From: Acidimicrobiales bacterium
Lineage (GTDB): Bacteria > Actinomycetota > Acidimicrobiia > Acidimicrobiales > Iamiaceae
Length of the DNA stretch: 53,454 nt
Assembly (NCBI GenBank): GCA_025463365.1
Contig: JAOBWM010000216.1
Span: forward strand, 1-53,454
Reading direction: 5' to 3'
A program made the translations under genes and the position numbers. This document shows positions 42,432 to 48,457 of the stretch, piece by piece (the stretch's first letter is position 1; every line of letters begins with the position of its first letter). Below the pieces are notes generated by a model. The model was not told the origin of the DNA and searched no databases. It worked only from the letters and a program-made list of their open reading frames with translations.

Positions 42432-42956
42432 ATGCAGGAGGTGCGGGACGAAAGCGCTGCTGTCCCCTCACCCCCGTGGGGGGACGAGGATGCGATACGG
42501 CTCGGGCTCGCGCGCACGCGCATGGGGCTGACCCAGAAGCGACTTGCCGAGCGGTTCGATGCCACCCAAGGCTCCGCCAGTCGCTGGCAGCGCGTTCCAA
42601 CGCCGCAGCAACCTGCGCCGGGGCGCGTCGCGGCCCTACGCGATTTCTGCGCTCAGGTTCTAGACGGACAGGACGAAGAGTTCGCCGGTCCGGAGCCCGT
42701 CCGCCCAGAGGCTCACGAGGAAGGTCGCGAGGACAACGACGTCGGTTCGACGTCAGATTCGGACGCGTTCGCCGATGCCATCTGGCTCAGCACCGGTGAA
42801 CGAGCGCTCGCTGACCGACAGGCCGCACTAGTGGATGCCACGATCAACCACCTCGCCACGACCACCGAGGGCTACACGGAGGCTGATGGAGCCGCTCATC
42901 GATGGTGCGCTCAGGTCCTAGGCCTGGGATACGGCATGGCACCGCCCGACAACTGA
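42432..42956 (+). CDS. XRE family transcriptional regulator
   Basis: A 174-residue protein. The N-terminal helix-turn-helix reads LGLARTRMGLTQKRLAERFD followed by ATQGSASRWQR (about residues 22-52). The middle is acidic and probably flexible (EGREDNDVGSTSDSDAF), and the C-terminal third is a small helical domain. It is likely the repressor of the island switch and the substrate of the adjacent ImmA peptidase, by analogy with ImmR/ImmA pairs. ATG 42432 is preferred because TACCGT lies seven bases upstream; GTG 42423 falls inside that box. Confidence 0.75.
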   Translation: MQEVRDESAAVPSPPWGDEDAIRLGLARTRMGLTQKRLAERFDATQGSASRWQRVPTPQQPAPGRVAALRDFCAQVLDGQDEEFAGPEPVRPEAHEEGREDNDVGSTSDSDAFADAIWLSTGERALADRQAALVDATINHLATTTEGYTEADGAAHRWCAQVLGLGYGMAPPDN

Positions 42957-42999
42957 GGGTCACCGCCCACCCTGGTCTGCGGCGTCCCACCCCATCAGG

Positions 43000-43005
43000 T
43001 AGACC
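43000..43005 (+). promoter_or_regulatory. putative leaderless -10 box TAGACC
   Basis: GGTAGACC ends six bases before the ATG at 43012 of the SIR2 gene. The final base is not T, so it is a weaker member of the TAnnnT-start class. It would let the SIR2 gene be expressed independently of the XRE gene. Confidence 0.35.
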
Positions 43006-43011
43006 CATCGC

Positions 43012-44106
43012 ATGTCTGGGGAGGGTCAACCACCAGTCCGCCGCCTCACGATCTCGTTTCTAGGGGCCGGCGCCTCCAAGGCCGCAGGGCTCCCCCTGAC
43101 TGAGGAACTCCTGGACCGCATCTACCCCCGCTCTGGGCCCAGCTCCTGGCACGGTGTCCGAACTCAAGCTGCCTGGAAACGGGCGCTCGGCTCGGCCGTG
43201 AAGGTTCTCTACCCCGGCGGCGGAGACCCCGCATTCCGTCCGAACGTCTCAGACCTGTTCACCATCCTTGAGGTCATGGCCTCCGTCCACAGTGGGCGCG
43301 AGCGGGTTCCTCTTGACGCTGAGACCCTCCTTCGCGAGCTTCGGCTCGAGATCGCGGGCGGGCTGCACAGGATGCTCCGCCGTATGGACATCGCGGAGGC
43401 GCCTCACACCAAGTGGTTCAAGTCGGCGAACCGGCCCTCGGTGGTCATCACCTCAAACTGGGATTCTCTCAGCGAGCGAGCCGCCGTTGAGGCCGGGCTC
43501 ATCCCCCTGCTGCGCTGGCCAACCAATGGAGCAGGCGCTCGACGCCAGAAGCTCCGAGCCAATGAGATCGTGATTCTCAAGCTCCACGGATCCACCGACT
43601 GGGGGCGGTATGCGGACCGAGCCGTCACCCTGTCGCCGCTCAAGGACTGGTACGCCAAGCTCGACACTGCGGTCGGTGAGTCCACCCCTTTCGGGCGAGC
43701 AACCAAGCCAGCCGATCTCCTGCTGCGCTTCTTCACGATTGAGGGCGCAACGGACGGGCTCCCATCCGTCTCCGGGTTCACGTCCCCGCTCATGGCCACC
43801 ATGGCGTTCGGCAAGAAGACCCAGATCGACGCTCTCCGTGATCTGTGGGATGACGCGTACTGGGCGTTGTCCCGCGCTCGCGTGCTCGACCTGGTCGGGT
43901 ACAGCTTCCCGGATGACGACCTTGAACTCCGGGCGCTCTTCCGGACGGCGACGCGCCGCGCGGGCCGAGCAGACCTGGATGAAAGTCTGACACTCACCGT
44001 CCGGAACCCGTCGCCGGAGGCGCACGACCGGGCACGTCAGTTCCTGGGTCCGACGCTGGGCTCCGACTATCGGGGGGCCGATGAGTGGGTGCCCGGCTTC
44101 TCCTGA
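43012..44106 (+). CDS. SIR2-like domain protein, probable NAD-consuming defence effector
   Basis: A 364-residue protein of the prokaryotic SIR2_2 type. FLGAGASKAAGLP (GAGAS 18-22) is the NAD-binding loop, ITSNWDSL (147-151) carries the conserved Asn and Asp, KLHGSTDW (His192) supplies the catalytic His, and GYSFPDDD (296-303) closes the fold. It lacks the Cys zinc ribbon of protein deacetylases, so it belongs with the NADase SIR2 domains of Thoeris, DSR and short-Argonaute systems. No sensor domain is obvious beyond the N-terminal helical insert (about 30-120). It is the last gene of the island, 55 bases after the XRE gene. It probably triggers abortive infection when activated. Confidence 0.8.
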   Translation: MSGEGQPPVRRLTISFLGAGASKAAGLPLTEELLDRIYPRSGPSSWHGVRTQAAWKRALGSAVKVLYPGGGDPAFRPNVSDLFTILEVMASVHSGRERVPLDAETLLRELRLEIAGGLHRMLRRMDIAEAPHTKWFKSANRPSVVITSNWDSLSERAAVEAGLIPLLRWPTNGAGARRQKLRANEIVILKLHGSTDWGRYADRAVTLSPLKDWYAKLDTAVGESTPFGRATKPADLLLRFFTIEGATDGLPSVSGFTSPLMATMAFGKKTQIDALRDLWDDAYWALSRARVLDLVGYSFPDDDLELRALFRTATRRAGRADLDESLTLTVRNPSPEAHDRARQFLGPTLGSDYRGADEWVPGFS

Positions 44107-44221
44107 ACCTGCGGTCATGATCATGCTGCCGGCCGGGGCTCGCCCAGCGAGGAAGCCATTCCAGATCCGACCGATCACCGTTCCACGCCCGCGTAGCCCG
44201 ACTGCTCCGACCTGCCGAGGA

Positions 44222-44236
44222 GGGGTTTTCTACAGA
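44222..44236. repeat. right inverted arm of the island
   Basis: GGGGTTTTC with CAGA shortly after, ending five bases before the right core. It is the inverse of the left arm at 30887-30902. Confidence 0.5.
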
Positions 44237-44240
44237 CCCC

Positions 44241-44257
44241 ACGTCCCCGGGGGTTGT
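44241..44257. repeat. attR: right 17-bp direct repeat of the island
   Basis: Exact copy of 30864-30880. It is not part of a tRNA: no cloverleaf can be built around it. A GAAAACCC motif follows at 44271-44278, with the same 13-base gap as at the left copy, so the host side resembles the former upstream region of tRNA-Ala. Confidence 0.75.
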
Positions 44258-44343
44258 GGAATAACTGGGAGAAAACCCGGGCCTGGCGAGGCTAGCGAGA
44301 ACGCCCCCGCAGTCGTCTACCGGTAGGGGTCGGCGGCATCGGC

Positions 44344-44802
44344 CTAGATGACCGGTAAGCCAAACAGCAGGACCTCGGCGCAGACGTTTAGCAAGAGCGA
44401 CCCGGCCAGAACGCCCACCAGGCAGCGGGTCCTCCCAGTTGACCATGAGCGCCGCGTCGCCCAACCCAGCGCAGCCAGGTCGGCCAGCAACACCACCGCG
44501 CCGACCGCCTTGGTCACTCCCGGAGAGCGGACGCTGCCCTCGAAGAGCAGGAAGTCATGAGCGAAGGGGGCTAGAAGCAGCAGGCCGACACACACGGCTA
44601 TGCAGATGCACGCCTTCCGCCCTCTACCAACCGGCACCGCGCGACGGTACCTAGGCCGGACCAGTAGTGCGGTGATGTCGGTCGCGGACAAGATCCAGTC
44701 GACACCCAGCCGCCATCGCCGGGGTCCGCTTGATCCCCGGCTTGCCCTCCTGCTTGTGGTGAGCGACTGGTGCAGGCGGGCCGGCCTGTCGTACGAGCTC
44801 AC
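44344..44802 (-). CDS. small membrane protein, unknown function
   Basis: A 152-residue protein. Three hydrophobic stretches are visible in the second half (CICIAVCVGLLLLAPFAHDF, VTKAVGAVVLLADLAALGW, CLVGVLAGSLLLNVCAEVLLF). The first 45 residues are basic and do not look like a folded domain. GTG 44802 begins the frame, but no ribosome site supports it, so a later start is possible. It stands just outside the right repeat of the island. Codon use is weaker than in core genes, so it may belong to an older insertion. Confidence 0.45.
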   Translation of the reverse strand: MSSYDRPARLHQSLTTSRRASRGSSGPRRWRLGVDWILSATDITALLVRPRYRRAVPVGRGRKACICIAVCVGLLLLAPFAHDFLLFEGSVRSPGVTKAVGAVVLLADLAALGWATRRSWSTGRTRCLVGVLAGSLLLNVCAEVLLFGLPVI

Positions 44803-44849
44803 CCCCTGAACCAGCTCCCCAGCGCTTTAACCAGTTGGCGGTTTGCCTC

Positions 44850-45060
44850 TTACGGCCTGGGTGCCTCTGACAGGTCGGCTGCGTCGCACTCGAGGACGAT
44901 CGCCAACCGACAGATGGTCTCCAGGCTGGCGTTGCGCCGGCCAGTCTCAAGCGAGGCGTAGTAGGAGCGGTTCACTCCGGCCTTGAGGCCAAGGCCTCCT
45001 GCGAGAGGCCCGACTGGTGCCGGTACCGGCGGACCCGCTTCCGCTGTGATCTTGCCTTCG
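44850..45060 (-). pseudogene. XRE-type regulator, frameshifted remnant
   Basis: Two minus-strand frames together give a standard helix-turn-helix protein: RKRVRRYRHQSGLSQEALA in one, then LKAGVNRSYYASLETGRRN and SLETICRLAIVLECDAADL in another. A single-base loss near 45000 separates them. No start codon and ribosome site of its own is clear; the upstream end runs straight into the transposase fragment. Confidence 0.6.
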
Positions 45061-45114
45061 ACGATGGTCACCGATCCATCGGCAGCGGAGCATCCACCGC
45101 AACACTTGGGATGG

Positions 45115-45300
45115 GCCGATGGCATGAGCTGGTAGTTCTCGGACCGGTTGATCGTGCGTTGGCGATCTTCCTCGGTTGTGTCGGCGCGGATCATGGTCGT
45201 GTCGCCGCTGAGGTGGTCGGGCAGCCGGCAGACGCCGTACCGTCCGCGGGGCTGGAACTGGGAGAGACCCGGCTGGTTGCAACGGAGTATTGGCCCACCA
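45115..45300 (-). pseudogene. fragment of a DDE transposase related to the island enzyme
   Basis: One minus-strand frame reads RLPDHLSGDTTMIRADTTEED and NRSENYQLMP, matching ELPDHLGGGRIWVRADTTQTD and NRSENFRLIP in the intact island transposase (about 31240-31370). The DNA also shares stretches such as GTTCTCGGACCGGTT. The rest of the gene is missing. Both copies point the same way, suggesting an older related element inserted at or near this site. Confidence 0.65.
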
Positions 45301-45392
45301 TCAGGCGGGATGTACTCGGTTGACGCGTCGTCGCCGAGGTCGTCATCACATCGGTTCGTCGGGCTCGTGGTCGAGTCGGGCAGGATCGGCGA

Positions 45393-46049
45393 GTGGGTGA
45401 CGACGAGCGCGCGGCTGACGACATCGCCACCGATCGGCTCTCGCTGATGGTGATGCCGGGGTGGTTGCTCGAGCAGGTCGTGTCCGTGCTGGCAACATCC
45501 GATGCGGCCGATCCGATCGAAGGACTCGGTCCGGCTGCGGCATCGGCGCAGGAGGTCTCGTGGCCGGAGGTTGGGGTCGTCCCGCACGAACTGCTCGACT
45601 CGGTGCCGGCCGGTCGGCGGCTGGAGCAGTTGGCGTCGGACCCCGAACTGGCGCCGTGGCTCGTCCGAGCGATCGTCGTCGCTGATGCGAGCGCGCCCAC
45701 CGGTCGCCGCGTGGTCGGGCACCTCGGTGGGCACGGGCCGCCAGACGAGGACGGCATGGTCGAGGTCGGCTACACGGTGCTCGTCTCGGAGCGCGGCCGG
45801 GGGCTGGCAACGGCCGCTGCTCGGGCGTGGTTCGACTGGGCCCACGCCCATGGTGCGCGGGTCGCGCGGCTGTCGACCGTCCCCGGCAACGGACCGTCGC
45901 GGGCGGTGGCCCGCAAGCTGGGGCTGGTCGAGATCGGCGCCGAATGGGACGAGGACGACGCATGCTGGGAGCTCGTCTACGAGGCCCCGCTCCCGCTCAC
46001 CCCACCCGTCACCGAGCAACCGCCGACCCCATCGACCGATCGTTTCTGA
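45393..46049 (+). CDS. GNAT family N-acetyltransferase
   Basis: A 218-residue GNAT. DGMVEVGYTVLVSERGRGLATAAARAWFDWA contains the acetyl-CoA loop (RGRGLA, Q/RxxGxG/A type), and GNGPSRAVARKLGLVEIG is the usual final strand-helix with the N-S-x-A pattern. The N-terminal 90 residues lack clear family signals. GTG 45393 is the first start in frame. It resembles the RimJ/RimL-type amino-group acetyltransferases, but the substrate is unknown. The stop codon lies inside the first 46-bp palindromic repeat. Confidence 0.8.
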   Translation: MGDDERAADDIATDRLSLMVMPGWLLEQVVSVLATSDAADPIEGLGPAAASAQEVSWPEVGVVPHELLDSVPAGRRLEQLASDPELAPWLVRAIVVADASAPTGRRVVGHLGGHGPPDEDGMVEVGYTVLVSERGRGLATAAARAWFDWAHAHGARVARLSTVPGNGPSRAVARKLGLVEIGAEWDEDDACWELVYEAPLPLTPPVTEQPPTPSTDRF

Positions 46050-46089
46050 GCGGCCCACGTCGCACCGACGCGACACAGAGCGCTCAGAA
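46044..46089. repeat. 46-bp palindromic repeat, copy 1
   Basis: Starts TTCTGAGCGGCCCACG and ends GCGCTCAGAA. Outer arms TTCTGAGC/GCTCAGAA and inner arms near GTCGC/GCGAC can fold into a two-stem hairpin. It contains the GNAT stop codon (46047-46049). Paired with copy 2, 81 bases later. Confidence 0.85.
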
Positions 46090-46124
46090 GGGAACGCCCC
46101 ACCGACCGACCGGGCACCCACCCT

Positions 46125-46170
46125 TTCTGAGCGGCCCACGTCGCAGCGGTGCGACACAGAGGGCTCAGAA
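46125..46170. repeat. 46-bp palindromic repeat, copy 2
   Basis: Same outline as copy 1, with GTCGCA and TGCGAC as inner arms and one outer change (AGGGCTCAGAA). Confidence 0.85.
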
Positions 46171-46547
46171 CCGGGACACGCCTGACCGGGCGACTGACCG
46201 GGCGACCGGGCACCGACCGGGTGACCTACCGACCCGGCGACCAGGGCACCGGGTGACCGTGGGGCGACCGTGGGGCGACGGGGGCCGCGGCGGAACTTGG
46301 GCTTCCGGTTTGTCGGAGCTTGTCGGGATGGTGGGATTTGTCGTGGGCGAATCGTCGGAGTGTCGCCACACACGGACCATCCACCACCACGGAGCGAGCG
46401 GGATTTAGCGTCGCGGACAACGTCGGGACTGGACCTCGCCGATGTGTTCCATCACGAGGCGAACGTCCGGATTCAGCTCGACACGGGGCTTGGTCCGTCG
46501 CGCCCGCGCGGCGGTTCGGCTCCTCCCGCGAGGCAACGAGGACGGTC
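46171..46547. other. non-coding stretch with short GC-rich tandem repeats
   Basis: TGACCGGGCGAC occurs twice in tandem (46183-46206) and GACCGTGGGGC twice (46255-46276), with similar degenerate units between. After about 46300 nothing recognisable is seen until the ribosome site of the next gene (GAGGA at about 46538). Open frames here have no protein-like composition. Confidence 0.5.
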
Positions 46548-47456
46548 GTGAACACCCCACAACACCAAGACCCCCACTCCGACGAGGCAGACGAGGCGAA
46601 GGCCGCGGAGCTGCTCGCCGTGCTGCACGACGACGACGTCGTGATCGACCTGCGTGACGCTGAGGTCATGGCCACGCATGCGCCGGAGGTGAGCGTCGAG
46701 GACGGCCAGGTCGTGATCGACCTGCGCGAGCTGGCCCCCACCGGGCGCATCATCGAGCCCGGCCCCAGGATGTGTGGCCGCCCGCCGGACCTGCTGCCGG
46801 GCTTCGAGCTCGTCCGCATCACCGGCGGCGATCGGTGGATGGACGCCGAGGCGTTCGTCTACGACATCTACCGCGAGCTCGAGTACACCGAAGAGTCCAC
46901 GAGCCACCAGGTCGAAGAGCTCGCTCGCTTCCGCGACAACTCCCACTTCCACGCCGTGATCGCGGACGACGGCGACGGCCAGATCGTCGGCACGATCCGC
47001 GCCATCTTCGCTCCGTTCGAGGGCCTCCCGGTCGGCAAGTTCGACCGGGTGGACTTCGAGGACGAGAACCCGATGTGCGAGCTGTCCTCGATCGTCGTCG
47101 ACCCTCGCGTCCGCAGCCAGGGGTTCATCGAGCATCTCTACCGGGCCGGTTGGGCCGATGCCTTGCGCAGCGGCGCCAACGCCATCACCGGCCTGGGCGA
47201 GAAGTGGCTGCTCGACACGTTCCGCGACACCTACGGCCTCCCGTTCGTGCCCGTCGGCGTACCCGAGTGGTACATGGGCGGCGAGGTGATCCCGATGATC
47301 ATGTCGACCGGACCGGCGTCGGCCATGGCGATCTCCCGGGCCAACCCCGACTTCTGGGCGTGGAGCCTCGAGACCCTGACGGCCGAGGAGATCGAAGCAC
47401 TCGGCTACACGCCTTCGATCCCCGCCGGTCACACGGTCGCCCGTTCCAAGACCTGA
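46548..47456 (+). CDS. GNAT-fold acyltransferase resembling LuxI/FeeM synthases
   Basis: A 302-residue protein. From about residue 85, AEAFVYDIYRELEYTEES, then HFHAVIADDGDGQIVGTIRAIF, ELSSIVVDPRVRSQG and a long C-terminal part follow the strand order of LuxI-type and N-acyl-amino-acid (FeeM) synthases, which use acyl-ACP. The first 70 residues are acidic with two copies of a VVIDLR motif (DDVVIDLRDAE, GQVVIDLREL). GTG 46548 has GAGGA five bases upstream. It is flanked on both sides by pairs of the 46-bp repeat. A role in making an acylated signal or lipid is possible, but the match is by pattern only. Confidence 0.55.
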   Translation: MNTPQHQDPHSDEADEAKAAELLAVLHDDDVVIDLRDAEVMATHAPEVSVEDGQVVIDLRELAPTGRIIEPGPRMCGRPPDLLPGFELVRITGGDRWMDAEAFVYDIYRELEYTEESTSHQVEELARFRDNSHFHAVIADDGDGQIVGTIRAIFAPFEGLPVGKFDRVDFEDENPMCELSSIVVDPRVRSQGFIEHLYRAGWADALRSGANAITGLGEKWLLDTFRDTYGLPFVPVGVPEWYMGGEVIPMIMSTGPASAMAISRANPDFWAWSLETLTAEEIEALGYTPSIPAGHTVARSKT

Positions 47457-47480
47457 CCGGAGACCTGACCCGAGACCTGG
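47451..47480. repeat. 12-bp tandem repeat at the end of the acyltransferase gene
   Basis: ACCTGACCGGAG, ACCTGACCCGAG and a partial ACCTGG follow one another. The gene's TGA stop is inside the first unit. Confidence 0.6.
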
Positions 47481-47593
47481 CTGGCCCCGGCGACCGTTTG
47501 GGGACCGGACGCCTGGCACCGTGACCGGACGACCTTGGTTGGGTTGGCTCCCCGAGCCGCCACCGACCAACCGGCCCACCACCGGCCGACCCG

Positions 47594-47639
47594 TTCTGAG
47601 CGGCCCACGACGCACCAGTGCGACACAGAGCGCTCAGAA
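47594..47639. repeat. 46-bp palindromic repeat, copy 3
   Basis: Outer arms TTCTGAGC/GCTCAGAA, inner GCGCACC-AG-like centre with TGCGAC. Eighty bases before copy 4. Confidence 0.85.
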
Positions 47640-47673
47640 CCGGGTACCGACCACCCACCCACCCGCCCGCCCG

Positions 47674-47719
47674 TTCTGAACGGCCCACGTCGCACCAGTG
47701 CGACACAGAGCGCTCAGAA
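47674..47719. repeat. 46-bp palindromic repeat, copy 4
   Basis: As copy 3 with TTCTGAAC in the left arm and a perfect inner GTCGCA/TGCGAC. The remaining bases to 47816 show nothing further. Confidence 0.85.
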
Positions 47720-47816
47720 CCGGGTACACCCATCAGCCCATCGAGAGGGCAGCGCCGGCGCGCCCTACCCGTGGCAGCCCGCCGGCCCGGCAGCGCGCCC
47801 CACGGCTGCGGGCGGG

Positions 47817-48296
47817 TCAGGAAACGGCGGCGGCGAGGCGGCGGGCGCGGCCTTCGCGGACCCGGCGGCGGACGCTCCACACGGCGTTGCCGCCGAAGCC
47901 GGCCATCAAGATTGCGAGCACCCACCACACCGCCACGGGGAACTCGGCGTCCTTGCCGGCCCACGCGACGTACAGGTACGGGGCGATGAACGAGATGGCC
48001 GCGGTGATGCCCCAGCGCCCGGCGGCACCGGTGTCGCGGTCCACGAGCGAGGTCGCGACGCGGGCCACCCCGATGGCGTAGGGCACCGCGGTCAACAGGT
48101 CGATGGCACCGAAGACCCAGATGTTGAGGCCGTAGCGCTCGAGCGTCTCCTTGGCCACCATCAGCCGCACGAGGGTGAACAAGACGATCGTCAGGACCCA
48201 TGAGATGGTGAGGTAGCGGCGGAGCGTGGCGCGCGGGGTCACGGTCACATCGTCGGCGCCTTCCCCGTCGCGTTCCACCACAACTGACTCCGGCAT
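47817..48296 (-). CDS. small integral membrane protein, unknown function
   Basis: A 159-residue protein. Four hydrophobic helices: YLTISWVLTIVLFTLVRLMV, WVFGAIDLLTAVPYAIGVA, WGITAAISFIAPYLYVAW and VAVWWVLAILMAGFGGNAVW, with a basic C-terminal tail (RRRVREGRARR). The arrangement is seen in small actinobacterial membrane proteins without known role. ATG 48296 has GGGGA seven bases upstream. It is divergent from the GGDEF-EAL gene 161 bases away. Confidence 0.7.
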   Translation of the reverse strand: MPESVVVERDGEGADDVTVTPRATLRRYLTISWVLTIVLFTLVRLMVAKETLERYGLNIWVFGAIDLLTAVPYAIGVARVATSLVDRDTGAAGRWGITAAISFIAPYLYVAWAGKDAEFPVAVWWVLAILMAGFGGNAVWSVRRRVREGRARRLAAAVS

Positions 48297-48457
48297 CTCG
48301 TGATCCCCAATCACCGTGCGTGGGTGCACGGTAGCGGCTCGTGGCGAAACAGACAGGTCGGACAATTTGCTCGGATCCTGAGGCCGAGAAACCACAGTGT
48401 CACCTGTCTCATCGGTCAGGCTGTAGATCGGTCGATCTCGGCCGACGAGAGAGGCAC

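Larger units (their letters stand above)
30864..44257. mobile_element. 13.4-kb genomic island at tRNA-Ala
   Basis: Bounded by the identical 17-bp repeats at 30864-30880 and 44241-44257. It contains a transposase/recombinase-fold gene pair near the left end, AlpA- and XRE-type regulators, an ImmA-type peptidase, and a restriction/HD/SIR2 defence set. Codon use is visibly less GC-rich in the third position than in flanking genes, consistent with transfer. If circularised, the joint would place GGGGTTTTC (44222-44230) and GAAAACCCC (30894-30902) as inverted arms around the core. No replication or conjugation genes are seen, so it is an integrative island that may need a helper. Confidence 0.75.

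Noticed and set aside
44200-44290. A second tRNA at the right repeat
   Set aside because: Only the 5' acceptor bases are shared; no D, anticodon or T arm can be formed.
46044-47719. The 46-bp repeats as a CRISPR or as attachment sites
   Set aside because: Only two per cluster, palindromic, with non-unique intervening DNA and no recombinase nearby.
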